Notes under the pieces: generated by a model | Databases searched by the model: none | What the model was told of the DNA's origin: nothing | What the model saw: the letters and a program-made list of their open reading frames with translations, nothing else | Shown: positions 7,331 to 13,918 of the stretch, piece by piece | Layout of the letters: each line of letters opens with the position of its first letter | How positions within the stretch are numbered: position 1 is the first letter of the stretch | Made by a program: the position numbers and the translations under genes | Virus record (IMG/VR): IMGVR_UViG_3300004369_000856 | Span: 1 to 23,724 of that record | Reading direction: 5' to 3' (one strand) | Length of the DNA stretch: 23,724 nucleotides | From: a virus

Positions 7331-7879
7331 CTATCTATCCGGATTAGGTGGCGATTCCACGAGGGACGCCCTGTCTACGGTTTTTGAGTCAGCTTCAATA
7401 GGGACCCAGGCTCTAGCGTATGTATGTTCCTGTATTTTTCGGCTTTTGATGATGCTCGCATCCAGAAGTAGGTCGAGTTCGTCAACCCCCATGGATAGTA
7501 AGTTCTTGAAATCCTTGATGTCATACTTCCCTGATGAATTGATTTTTCTAATTATTCTAGAAAGCGGCTTAGCTACTATTGTGCCCTTACCTCTATTTAG
7601 TTGAACATGCAGCATCATTGCATCAATTAGGTCGCAGTCATGCTCAACCACAGGGATAAGTCCTTTTGTTGCTTCTGCAATACTTTTAACATTTTTTGCT
7701 AAAAGCCAACGCTCGCTTCCGTCAATTATCTCGCCGGTCCATTTAGAGACATGGATTGGTTGAATAAACCCATGTTGCTGCAAGGATGCAGAAAGCACCA
7801 TTAAGTCTGGGCGCAATATATATGTTGCTTTCCATTCAGGCACTTTTAGTGAATCGATTTGGACGTAATTAATATTCAT
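7331..7879 (-). CDS. ParB/Srx-like protein, IbrB-type partner of a PAPS-reductase-like protein
   Basis: A 182-residue protein with a ParB/sulfiredoxin N-terminal fold. The pattern is IDSLKVPEWK, then LMVLSASLQQHGFIQPIHV, W-T-G-E-I-I-D-G-S-E-R-W-L-L-A, and VVEHDCDLIDAMMLHVQLNRGKG, matching the ParB order (L-x-x-S-I-x-x-x-G-x-x-x-P-I, then the G-x-x-R box, then the N-R-x-K-G end). The D-G-S-E-R-W box replaces the usual G-E-R-R and is typical of IbrB-like proteins. Its start overlaps the end of the PAPS-reductase-like gene by 11 bases. In E. coli prophages the IbrA/IbrB pair has this same combination, described as regulatory. Whether this one is an NTP-hydrolysing switch, a nuclease or part of a modification enzyme cannot be told. 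The C-terminal ~60 residues match nothing I know. Confidence 0.8.
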   Translation of the reverse strand: MNINYVQIDSLKVPEWKATYILRPDLMVLSASLQQHGFIQPIHVSKWTGEIIDGSERWLLAKNVKSIAEATKGLIPVVEHDCDLIDAMMLHVQLNRGKGTIVAKPLSRIIRKINSSGKYDIKDFKNLLSMGVDELDLLLDASIIKSRKIQEHTYARAWVPIEADSKTVDRASLVESPPNPDR

Positions 7880-9011
7880 CTGTGTTGCTCGTTTCTTGTT
7901 CTTCGATAGTTCTTACGGCGTGGGCTTTTGTTTTTGGGCCTATCGGTGTTGGTGAATTTACGTCTATGTCGTTTAACAATAAATTTCTTATTAGCCAATT
8001 TATAGGATAAGCCCTTGGGTCTGAATTATGTTTCTGTCTAAATTTAGAAACAAACACTCGCGCTTCTCTTTTGCGTCTTTCTCCAATTAGGAAGTCTTCT
8101 ATGAATTCCCCGGCGCCAGAAAAACCATCATCGGAATATCTACTAATTAATTTTTCGACATCAAACTCAGGCCACCAACGTCTTTGCGCATCTATGTGTG
8201 GGAAACACTCAAAAAGCCTGTCATAGAATTCTGGCTCCGTGGCAACGACATCACCAATTCTTCTTATCGCAACACTGTGTAATGGAATCCCCACTCTTGT
8301 ATTGCTTTGCGTTAAAGCTGCCAGTTCGTAGTATTCACAAAACTCTGCATCATGTTCTTCTGTGATGAATTTAAAAACATCATCAGTGTTCCAGTCATAA
8401 ATGATTTTGGCAAATTTGAGTGGAATGCTTTGTTTAAGCCTGTACGGGTGATTAATGTAATTTTCGTGAAGTTTTTGCACGACGGAACGATAGCGAACCA
8501 TTGATTCACTGGCCCTGACGCCAGTTATAAAAGCAACACTACCTTTTTTATTGTTCATTGTATAAACGTCAGTTGGTTCAGGCAAAGACCGAGAATGGTC
8601 TAACCCAAAATGGGTTGCGTTAATTGCCCAGGGCGGCATGTCTCTGATTAATCTGTTTTCTTTCAATCTTCTTTCGCTCCATAAAAGAGTTGTTTCCCTC
8701 CTACCAAGAACCCAGATTTCTGCTGGGTACGGTAAGCAATACCACTCCATGTCTACCCATGGATAATTCCTTACTTTTTCCACATAACTAATTGTGGTCG
8801 GTGAAACCATTTCTTCATCACGAAAAATTACCTTAACTGGACCTAAATTTCTTTCTTCATGAATTTCTTTAGCTAAATACAAAACAGCAGTGGAGTCTTT
8901 ACCCCCAGAAAACTGAACGCATACCGTATCAAAAGTGTCGTATACGTGTCTTATTCTGGCGCGTGCGGCATCTACGCAAGACATATTTAAAAACATGCGC
9001 TGCCTAGTCAT
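7869..9011 (-). CDS. PAPS-reductase-like PP-loop protein (IbrA/DndC-type)
   Basis: A 380-residue protein of the PP-loop ATPase superfamily. The diagnostic S-G-G-K-D-S motif is at residues 35-40 (VCVQFSGGKDSTAVLYLA), followed by VKVIFRDEEMVSP and WYCLPYP. This arrangement matches phosphoadenosine-phosphosulfate reductase-like proteins that activate a substrate as an adenylate. Later segments (FITGVRASESMVRYRS, a W-x-x-D-D-V-x-x-F-I block and an R-x-G-x-P-L region) resemble IbrA/DndC-like members rather than a sulfate assimilation enzyme. There is no adjacent sulfite reductase or thioredoxin gene. No clear Shine-Dalgarno precedes the ATG at 9011; the ATG at 8996 is an alternative start. Its overlap with one ParB-like gene and 23-base distance from another argue for a joint complex. 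Role (base modification, sulfur transfer or regulation) is unknown. Confidence 0.85.
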   Translation of the reverse strand: MTRQRMFLNMSCVDAARARIRHVYDTFDTVCVQFSGGKDSTAVLYLAKEIHEERNLGPVKVIFRDEEMVSPTTISYVEKVRNYPWVDMEWYCLPYPAEIWVLGRRETTLLWSERRLKENRLIRDMPPWAINATHFGLDHSRSLPEPTDVYTMNNKKGSVAFITGVRASESMVRYRSVVQKLHENYINHPYRLKQSIPLKFAKIIYDWNTDDVFKFITEEHDAEFCEYYELAALTQSNTRVGIPLHSVAIRRIGDVVATEPEFYDRLFECFPHIDAQRRWWPEFDVEKLISRYSDDGFSGAGEFIEDFLIGERRKREARVFVSKFRQKHNSDPRAYPINWLIRNLLLNDIDVNSPTPIGPKTKAHAVRTIEEQETSNTDEY

Positions 9012-9034
9012 AGAAAATTTATTTAATTTTTTCT

Positions 9035-9814
9035 TTAGATTTCACAATGTTCATCAATAAAATTTAATAACTTTTGTCCAGTAGTTGAACCATCGATACT
9101 TGGGTTATTACGCAACCAAGTTATAAACCTGTACCATTTTTTTTGCTGGTCTGAATTGTCAAACACTAAAGGAACTTGTACCGCAGCACTTGGAGCAGCC
9201 CCAGGCATAGCCACAGTAGAGCCACGAATTGCGATGTCTTCGTGATTCATTTGATTGTCGGCAACTATCCTCATTTCACCGTCTTCCGTTTTTTGAACCA
9301 AATTATCGATTTCTCGTGCAGTTTCTTGTTGCGCAGCAGTAAATTCTTTTTTTGTTTCTATGTTTTCGTTTTCTATTTTTGCCAAAACTGCATCGCTTTC
9401 GTAGGATGCAATTTCAAACTCATCCCAACCCATATCTTCAAGAAGTTCTGGATAGAAATCAGATATTGACACAATCATGTCTAAAAGCAATTCTGGTTCT
9501 GTGTAGCCAAGTTCCATAGTTCTGTTATCAGCCAGCGCATAGGCAATAGCACGCTTGTCATCAGCGTCTAAAAAAACTACGGCGATTTTGTCCCACCCTA
9601 AAGCTTTTGCTGCTTCTAATTGGTGGTTACCAGCAATAACTGTAGATGTGCCGTCTTCATTCTTTTTGGCAACAATGGGTTTTATTTGCCCAAACTCTGA
9701 GTAAGAGGAAATAATTGCATCGACATTTCCGACACGAGGGTTATTTTCTAGGGGACTAAGACTTTCAATTGGGACCGCAAGGGATAAAAGGGATTTATGT
9801 ATGTTGGATTTCAT
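9035..9814 (-). CDS. ParB-like partition/nuclease-domain protein
   Basis: A 259-residue protein with a clear N-terminal ParB domain: VPIESLSPLENNPRVGN, then a strand-helix with I-S-S-Y-S-E-F-G-Q-I-K-P-I-V-A, STVIAGNHQLEAAKALGW, and AYALADNRTMELGYTEPE. The G-N-H-Q box stands where chromosomal ParB has G-E-R-R. After it comes a linker and a separate C-terminal domain (about residues 210-259, VPLVFDNSDQQKKWYRF to LLNFIDEHCEI) that looks like a small partner-binding module. The ATG overlaps the stop of the upstream gene in an ATGA arrangement, so translation is coupled. With no ParA in the window a plasmid partition role is unlikely; phage ParB-like proteins of this type often sit with PP-loop or methyltransferase genes. 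Confidence 0.85.
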   Translation of the reverse strand: MKSNIHKSLLSLAVPIESLSPLENNPRVGNVDAIISSYSEFGQIKPIVAKKNEDGTSTVIAGNHQLEAAKALGWDKIAVVFLDADDKRAIAYALADNRTMELGYTEPELLLDMIVSISDFYPELLEDMGWDEFEIASYESDAVLAKIENENIETKKEFTAAQQETAREIDNLVQKTEDGEMRIVADNQMNHEDIAIRGSTVAMPGAAPSAAVQVPLVFDNSDQQKKWYRFITWLRNNPSIDGSTTGQKLLNFIDEHCEI

Positions 9815-10146
9815 ACTTGTACACGAACATTGGCATTCAGTGTTCTCATCGCATCCATGGATGCCCTAATAGAAAGGAGTGCTTCTCTTTTTGTTTTCAT
9901 CAATGCTTCGGCAATCTTGAATTCATAATTCAATTCATCCATTTTGTAGTCAGCCCAAGCTTCTCTTTCCTTGATTGAACCCTTGGCTGAAAGGTATTCT
10001 TTGGCCCAGTTTGACTTATATGAGGATTCTTTTTTTGCCGAGTCCACAGCCAAAACCTCAAAGGCCTCTGTTTCACTTTCCAGTAAATCCATAAAACGCA
10101 ATAGTTCTTGTTCAATTTCTACTTGGCTAATTGGGCTATTTCTCAT
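9811..10146 (-). CDS. Unknown helical protein
   Basis: A 111-residue, highly charged and almost entirely helical protein with no cysteine. It begins MRNSPISQVEIEQELLRF and has a conserved-looking YKSNWAKEYLSAKGSIKEREAW segment in the centre, then amphipathic helix MKTKREALLSIRASMDAMRTL. Small proteins of this design are common in phage replication and recombination clusters, next to Holliday-junction resolvases and single-strand annealing proteins. I recognise no catalytic motif and assign no function. Its ATG follows the stop of the RuvC-like gene directly (TAA then ATG) and its stop overlaps the ParB-like start, so it is the middle member of a tightly coupled trio. Confidence 0.75.
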   Translation of the reverse strand: MRNSPISQVEIEQELLRFMDLLESETEAFEVLAVDSAKKESSYKSNWAKEYLSAKGSIKEREAWADYKMDELNYEFKIAEALMKTKREALLSIRASMDAMRTLNANVRVQV

Positions 10147-10656
10147 TTAGTCCTCTTTCTTTAGTACTCCCCAATCTACTTTCTCTAAAGCAGATAAATT
10201 GACATCCGGCCATTTATGTTCAGAAAGACCCAAATACGAAAGGCCCATTTGTTCCAATATCCACGCATCGCACTTATCGTCCGCTCCGGGATTCCCCCAG
10301 ACTATTCCCGTTCGAGCGGATATGGCTGAAATTACTTCATTTTTTGAAGCGTTGCCACGCCCTGTAGCAAATTTAGCTCGACACGTAGGTGGTATTTCTA
10401 TATATGGTTTATCTATTTTTTTTATCGCAACTCGAACAACCCCTCCGAGTTCGCCTATAGAAAAAGCTTGACCACTTCGTGATGCAAAGGAATAGCCTTC
10501 TATTAAAACAATATCAACATTTAAATTTAAAATAGTTTTTATTATGTTCTCAGAAATTTCAATTAGTCTCTCAACTCCAGTGAGCCTGGAAGCAATGACA
10601 CCATTTACATCTCCGCAAGAATAGCCGGTAGATGTTAGGGATAAATCAAGACCCAT
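10147..10656 (-). CDS. RuvC-like Holliday junction resolvase
   Basis: The protein has the RNase H-like fold of RuvC. The first strand is MGLDLSLTSTGYS with the catalytic Asp, next comes DIVLIEGYSFASRSGQAF with the Glu, then IPPTCRAKFATGRGNASKNEV (the P-x-x-x-K-x-x-x-x-G-x-x-x-K-x-x-V block), and finally GADDKCDAW with the last Asp pair. All four acidic positions seem present. It would cut branched DNA during phage recombination or before packaging. The start is uncertain. ATG 10656 puts the first strand at the N-terminus (169 aa), ATG 10683 adds nine residues, and ATG 10728 would lie inside a strong terminator hairpin and is rejected. None has a good Shine-Dalgarno; the mRNA may be leaderless. 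Confidence 0.88.
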   Translation of the reverse strand: MGLDLSLTSTGYSCGDVNGVIASRLTGVERLIEISENIIKTILNLNVDIVLIEGYSFASRSGQAFSIGELGGVVRVAIKKIDKPYIEIPPTCRAKFATGRGNASKNEVISAISARTGIVWGNPGADDKCDAWILEQMGLSYLGLSEHKWPDVNLSALEKVDWGVLKKED

Positions 10657-10703
10657 TAAGTTAAGTTTACGCACAAAGCACATACTAGTATTTTTCGTTA
10701 AAG

Positions 10704-10739
10704 CAAAAACCCACCAAACATCCAGCATGCTTGGTGGGT
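10704..10739 (-). terminator. Intrinsic terminator
   Basis: On the minus strand, ACCCACCAA (10739-10731) and TTGGTGGGT (10717-10709) form a perfect 9-bp GC-rich stem with a 13-base loop, followed at once by a run of T (10709-10705). This is a textbook Rho-independent terminator reading leftward. It separates the non-coding island from the RuvC-like gene. Confidence 0.8.
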
Positions 10740-10745
10740 CAATCT

Positions 10746-10777
10746 AAAAGTAGTGGCCAAAATTGGAGACTACTTTT
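10746..10777. other. Hairpin with 9-bp perfect stem
   Basis: AAAAGTAGT (10746-10754) and ACTACTTTT (10769-10777) are exact inverted copies with a 14-base loop that itself contains CCAA and TTGG. Because the stem ends carry A and T runs, it could act as a bidirectional terminator-like hairpin. On the minus strand it begins exactly at the stop codon of a 12-codon open frame and lies seven bases before the terminator at 10739. Confidence 0.5.
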
Positions 10778-10815
10778 CAGAATTTATTGCCGCAAAATGC
10801 TGGATTTAGGACCAC
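10777..10815 (-). CDS. Possible 12-residue leader peptide
   Basis: A GTG at 10815 opens a 12-codon frame (VVLNPAFCGNKF, then TGA; the GTG would be read as Met) preceded by the purine-rich AGAGGAAGAAAGGCG, which offers a Shine-Dalgarno at normal distance. The TGA touches the following 9-bp hairpin, an order seen in attenuator leaders. The peptide is too short to judge by coding statistics and could be chance; it is recorded because of the ribosome site and hairpin placement. Confidence 0.22.
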   Translation of the reverse strand: MVLNPAFCGNKF

Positions 10816-10856
10816 CGCCTTTCTTCCTCTAAAGGTTGATGTCGGCTGGAAATTAA

Positions 10857-10865
10857 ATCATAACA
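10857..10865 (-). promoter_or_regulatory. Possible extended -10 promoter
   Basis: The minus strand reads TGT TATGAT, an extended -10 box with 5 of 6 matches to TATAAT, inside a 60-base stretch of nearly pure A and T (10861-10920) that would help melting. No convincing -35 is present. It would start a transcript near 10850 running toward the terminator at 10739-10704. Confidence 0.35.
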
Positions 10866-10925
10866 TTTAATTAAAAAGAAGTTTAGTAAAGTAATTTTTT
10901 TTAAAAAATATATCTTATTACACGC

Positions 10926-10950
10926 AAAAGCCGAGTGGAGAACCCACTCG
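10926..10950 (-). terminator. Probable intrinsic terminator after the HNH gene
   Basis: CGAGTGG (minus strand, 10950-10944) and CCACTCG (10938-10932) form a 7-bp GC-rich stem with a five-base loop, followed by GC and then TTTT (10929-10926). An outer CGCAA/TTGCG pair could lengthen it. The T-run is short, so efficiency is uncertain. It would end the transcript that starts at the terminase gene. Confidence 0.6.
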
Positions 10951-10960
10951 ACCCTTGCGC

Positions 10961-10979
10961 CTATAACGGCCCTAAGGTA
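10961..10979. other. 19-mer resembling 23S rRNA helix 69 / I-CeuI site
   Basis: CTATAACGGCCCTAAGGTA on the plus strand matches the universally conserved 23S rRNA segment around helix 69, as found in E. coli, at 18 of 19 positions (a C replaces one T). The same rRNA segment is the core of the I-CeuI homing endonuclease site. It is not part of an rRNA gene, because flanking sequence does not continue the match. It lies 55 bases downstream of the HNH nuclease gene, in a non-coding AT-rich stretch. A leftward transcript through it would be antisense to helix 69, with the single difference forming a G-U pair. The remaining bases to 11034 are AT-rich with nothing else recognised. Confidence 0.6.
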
Positions 10980-11034
10980 TTATTAGTTTACTATTTAGAC
11001 AAATACTAAAAGTGTAAAGATATTAATTTTTAAT

Positions 11035-11376
11035 TTATAGACCAAGACCTCTTTTGGCTAAACCTAAATCAAAAGCCAATTGCGGATTATTACCAATTCT
11101 TATATGACAAGGCCTGCAAACTGCAAGCACGTTGTTTTCATCTAATATTGAACCACCTTGGGAGCGCCGAACAATTTCGTGAACGTCTCTACTGATGTGT
11201 TGATTGAATGTAGTTTTTCCGTCATGTACAGCAAATGGCTTACAGGCTTCGCAAAGAAAACGCTCTTTTAATATTTTCTCCACAAACGGGCGACGTTTTT
11301 CGTAAAGCAATTCTTTTTTAGCACTACGTTTACGTAAAGGTTTTCTTTTTTTAGGGGGTTTTGGGTTTTTCTGCAA
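11035..11376 (-). CDS. HNH endonuclease
   Basis: A 113-residue protein with a Lys/Pro/Arg-rich N-terminal ~25 residues and an HNH nuclease domain. The motifs in order are F-L-C-E-A-C (first zinc Cys pair), DVHEIVRRSQGG (the catalytic His region), L-D-E-N-N-V-L-A-V-C-R-P-C-H-I-R-I (Asn, second Cys pair and final His). It starts with TTG at 11376; AGGAAAGG lies at normal distance upstream, and no ATG is available. Small HNH proteins near terminase genes often help packaging by nicking at the cos site, while others are free-standing homing nucleases. Which applies here is unclear, but the neighbouring rRNA-like 19-mer makes the homing alternative worth testing. Confidence 0.88.
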   Translation of the reverse strand: MQKNPKPPKKRKPLRKRSAKKELLYEKRRPFVEKILKERFLCEACKPFAVHDGKTTFNQHISRDVHEIVRRSQGGSILDENNVLAVCRPCHIRIGNNPQLAFDLGLAKRGLGL

Positions 11377-11407
11377 GCCAAGACCTTTCCTATGGGGGAG
11401 TTAATTA

Positions 11408-11917
11408 TTAAAGTGTATCAATACCGACATCATCAAATAGCCACTTATTTTCTAAAAGTGCCCATAGGGCTCGGTCTATTGTTGTGTCTTCTAGGTCAAA
11501 TTCTCGAAGTAGTGACCTGTGGGCAGAAATGCCTCGCTTCAAAAAATCAACTTCTTGCCAACCATCGCTGACCACCATTTCCTTGCCCGTCTCTATCATG
11601 ACGGTAACTTCGTCAAGGCGCCTATCAACATGAAATTTAAATCTTCTAATTTTCGTCAATCTCGCGGCATATGCAGATTTAGCTTCTGCTGCAAGACGTC
11701 GACCAGCAGGACCCATTAATTCATATCTGGTTTTATCAATTTCGGCATCTTCCTCGATTGATTCAATTTGGTCTTGGATGTTGTCAGAAAGAGCGACCAA
11801 GGCGGTTTGCCATCTACCCCAGTTGTCCTTATTTAGAAGCTCTTTTTTATGCAAAGGCGAAATTTTATTTTTAACGTCCTCTGCAACTATTATCGCAAAC
11901 GAATCATCGTTCATCAT
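11408..11917 (-). CDS. Unknown protein of the recombination cluster
   Basis: A protein of about 169 residues. The frame is open from 11941, but the ATG at 11917 overlaps the stop of the upstream nuclease gene (ATGA), the pattern seen at other junctions of this operon, so I prefer it; neither start has a strong ribosome site. It starts MMNDDSFAIIVAED and contains a charged helical centre (ALSDNIQDQIESIEEDAEIDK is a coiled-coil-like stretch), a basic block (YAARLTKIRRFKFHVDRRLDE) and an acidic Trp-rich end (WALLENKWLFDDVG). The middle half repeats hydrophobics at helix spacing. I do not recognise a family. Its position between a Cas4-like nuclease and an HNH gene suggests a DNA-metabolism accessory role, without evidence for a particular activity. 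Confidence 0.7.
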   Translation of the reverse strand: MMNDDSFAIIVAEDVKNKISPLHKKELLNKDNWGRWQTALVALSDNIQDQIESIEEDAEIDKTRYELMGPAGRRLAAEAKSAYAARLTKIRRFKFHVDRRLDEVTVMIETGKEMVVSDGWQEVDFLKRGISAHRSLLREFDLEDTTIDRALWALLENKWLFDDVGIDTL

Positions 11918-12690
11918 TTTGCACCATTCCATGCTGGACATATTTTTTTATAACTACAAAAATTGCATAAATATGACTTGCGGGCTTCAAAAAATCCCGA
12001 AGCACAACTCTCATCAACCATATTTTTGCTTTCTTGTATGTATTCCACAACTCTTTGAAAATCTCTATCCGTGACTTTTTTTTCTAATTTTACTCCGTCT
12101 TTTAAATAAAGCAGTTCTATTTTGTCGACATCGCCAACCCCTAGTGACGATAGTAGTTTTGCGTAAATCAAAAGCTGTAAGAACTTTTCTTCTATATCCA
12201 ATTTGGGAGTTTTACCTGTTTTATAATCACTGACAGTAAGCATTGTTGTATTTTCCGAATAGGTATATCTATCAATAAAACCACGCAACATTACGCCCGC
12301 AACTTCTCCGTTTAGCTCATACTCAATACCGACTGGAGATATTTTTTCTGGATTTTCTAGTCGCCAAAGATTTTCAACACACCACCATGCCGACCAACGA
12401 AATTGTTTAATTTCTTTTTCTGTAGAAATTACCCTTGAAGCTTCTTCGCCCCACTTGGATTCCCACATATCTTTTGCTATTGCCCTGGCTGAAGTAGTTG
12501 TTCTAAATTGAGGCTCCAATTTATAGAGCTCTTCAAGAACATCATGCACAAAATTTCCAAGAACCGCCCAATGATTTGATGGGTCTGGAATTAAATCAAT
12601 TTTATTAAATTTAAATTTTTGTGGACATTGTCTGTAGGTAGCCATTGATGATGGCGACAAATAAGTTGGTGCAGTTAGATTATTCTCCAT
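11914..12690 (-). CDS. PD-(D/E)XK nuclease, Cas4/RecB-like with Fe-S cysteines
   Basis: A 258-residue RecB-family nuclease. Near the N-terminus are YLSPSSMATYRQCPQKF (Cys22 and the S-x-S-x-x-x-Y-x-x-C-P motif) and the His of V-L-G-N-F-V-H-D-V-L. The catalytic core shows L-R-G-F-I-D-R-Y, then TVSDYKTGKTP (the D and E/D-x-K signature) and QLLIYAKLL. At the C-terminus Cys242, Cys245 and Cys251 complete a probable 4Fe-4S cluster with Cys22, as in Cas4 and AddB. Such phage enzymes act as 5'-3' exonucleases feeding a single-strand annealing protein. The annealing protein gene is directly upstream with an 11-base overlap, supporting a two-component recombination system like lambda Exo/Beta. No CRISPR array is present. 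Confidence 0.9.
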   Translation of the reverse strand: MENNLTAPTYLSPSSMATYRQCPQKFKFNKIDLIPDPSNHWAVLGNFVHDVLEELYKLEPQFRTTTSARAIAKDMWESKWGEEASRVISTEKEIKQFRWSAWWCVENLWRLENPEKISPVGIEYELNGEVAGVMLRGFIDRYTYSENTTMLTVSDYKTGKTPKLDIEEKFLQLLIYAKLLSSLGVGDVDKIELLYLKDGVKLEKKVTDRDFQRVVEYIQESKNMVDESCASGFFEARKSYLCNFCSYKKICPAWNGAK

Positions 12691-13375
12691 CGGTTATCGT
12701 TCCGCCACCGAACGACAAACGGGTTGCCTCAGCAATCAACCCATCAAGGGCGTCTAGAGCAATAGTTTCTTTGCGCGGTTTTGGTTGACCGCTAGATGCT
12801 TTATCCCAGTAGGCATTTAGTTCAGACTTCTTTTCTGAAGACAAACTCTTTACTATTGACATAAAATTTTCCCATTTCTGAGAAACTTCAGGGCTTACAT
12901 TTTGCTGAGCGGTAATTGTTGACTTGTTTATCAAGTCAGCATCCATCGCATCTTCTATATCCATGGCGTCACTACTTCTTGCCAAATAAAGACCAACACC
13001 AAGCTGTTGAGCTGCTTTCTTTAAAGCGTCAGAAACTGCTCCCTTAAAATCGTTGCCTAAATCAATTGGCTTGCCTGTTGACTTTGCTCTCTTTACTGAC
13101 TGACCACCAATGCCGTGTTTGTTGACAATTTTGCCATCACCAAAATCTATGGACAAATTAATGTGAGCAATGATTTCGTCGTTGTCATATTGGTCTCTTT
13201 CAATTGAAATTACAGTGAAAGACCAAGATTCTGGACCCAATACTTTATTGAGCCTATTAATTACTTCGCTGACAGGAAGGTATACCAAAGATATACCACT
13301 TTTAACCAAAGTTTTTTCCATCTCAACGGGGAATGGTTCGGCAAGTGCTGCCATTAGTGTTTGGTTCTTCGTCAT
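12680..13375 (-). CDS. Rad52-family single-strand annealing protein
   Basis: A 231-residue protein from the ATG at 13375 (MTKNQTLMAALAEPF), chosen because GGGAG lies seven bases upstream and the ATG overlaps the upstream stop (ATGA); the frame is open to 13429 without a ribosome site. It has the Rad52/Rad22 pattern: Y-L-P-V-S-E-V-I-N-R-L-N-K-V-L-G, W-S-F-T-V-I-S, a beta strand H-I-N-L-S-I-D-F-G-D-G, then G-N-D-F-K-G-A-V-S-D-A-L-K-K-A-A-Q-Q-L-G-V-G. The last block, with its alternating A and K, is the signature helix of the family. The C-terminal ~90 residues are linker-like and charged and may bind SSB. It would anneal complementary single strands made by the neighbouring nuclease. Confidence 0.88.
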   Translation of the reverse strand: MTKNQTLMAALAEPFPVEMEKTLVKSGISLVYLPVSEVINRLNKVLGPESWSFTVISIERDQYDNDEIIAHINLSIDFGDGKIVNKHGIGGQSVKRAKSTGKPIDLGNDFKGAVSDALKKAAQQLGVGLYLARSSDAMDIEDAMDADLINKSTITAQQNVSPEVSQKWENFMSIVKSLSSEKKSELNAYWDKASSGQPKPRKETIALDALDGLIAEATRLSFGGGTITDGE

Positions 13376-13869
13376 TGATTTTCTCCCTTTCTTACTATGA
13401 TTGTTGTTTTCAACTGACCAGTTTCGCAATACATATCAGGATTGATTCCGATATTTGATAGTTCTTTTACTCGCCAATACGATGGGGCGCAGTAGTCGAG
13501 AAGTTGAATGGCTATTTCTGCTGGAGTCTTGATAACTTCTCCTGTGTCAATATCAATCGACATTTTGACTAGCTTGTCAACTACCGCAGAACCCAATTTT
13601 TTATGCTCCCAGGCCTTTCTGTCATAAGAAACTTTCTTTTCAATGACAGCACCATCTCCTAAAACAATTTCTTTTTCATCGCCGATTTTCAACGCAACGA
13701 AATTTGACAAAGTGTCATAGACGGCAGCAATATCTCGCTTAGCAAGATTTAACTGCAATAAGCCCTCTGACGCATCAGTCACTGAAGCATCAGATAAAAC
13801 ATAAGTGTCAATTTCTTCGGATAAATTTTTAATTTGTTCGCGAAATTCAATAATTTTTAAAATGCTCAT
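13372..13869 (-). CDS. Unknown protein upstream of the annealing protein
   Basis: A 165-residue protein, MSILKIIEFREQIKN, with AAAAGGAAAC as ribosome site. The N-terminal half is helical (EEIDTYVLSDASVTDASEG; LAKRDIAAVYDTLSNFVALK). It is followed by a beta hairpin (EIVLGDGAVIEKK) and a DRKAWEHKKLGSAVVDKLVK segment, then a D-I-D-T-G-E-V stretch and a basic C-terminal strand (LKTTIIVRKGENQ). Proteins with this R-K-x-W-x-H pattern occur next to annealing proteins in other phages, but their function is not known to me. Its stop overlaps the start of the Rad52-like gene, so the two are translated together. Confidence 0.75.
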   Translation of the reverse strand: MSILKIIEFREQIKNLSEEIDTYVLSDASVTDASEGLLQLNLAKRDIAAVYDTLSNFVALKIGDEKEIVLGDGAVIEKKVSYDRKAWEHKKLGSAVVDKLVKMSIDIDTGEVIKTPAEIAIQLLDYCAPSYWRVKELSNIGINPDMYCETGQLKTTIIVRKGENQ

Positions 13870-13918
13870 TTAGTAATGTTTCCTTTTTAAGTAATTATAA
13901 AATTAGTAAGTGATAACG

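Larger units (their letters stand above)
10704..10850 (-). ncRNA. Candidate small structured RNA or short leader transcript
   Basis: A possible independent transcript of about 147 nt lies on the minus strand between an extended -10 promoter (10865-10857) and a strong terminator (10739-10704). It contains a 12-codon reading frame and two hairpins. The segment is less AT-rich than the 60 bases upstream of it, as expected for a transcribed structured region. I recognise no known RNA family (not tRNA, tmRNA or a riboswitch I know). The boundaries come only from promoter and terminator patterns seen by eye. Confidence 0.3.

Noticed and set aside
10656-10728. Longer start (10728) for the RuvC-like gene
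   Set aside because: The upstream 15 codons lie in a strong terminator hairpin and its T-run, with no ribosome site; the fold starts at MGLDLS.
10961-10979. Fragment of a real 23S rRNA gene
   Set aside because: The match stops at both ends of the 19-mer; flanks show no rRNA sequence.
10704-11034. tRNA or tmRNA in the non-coding island
   Set aside because: A T-arm-like GGTTC is present, but no acceptor, D or anticodon stem can be drawn around it.
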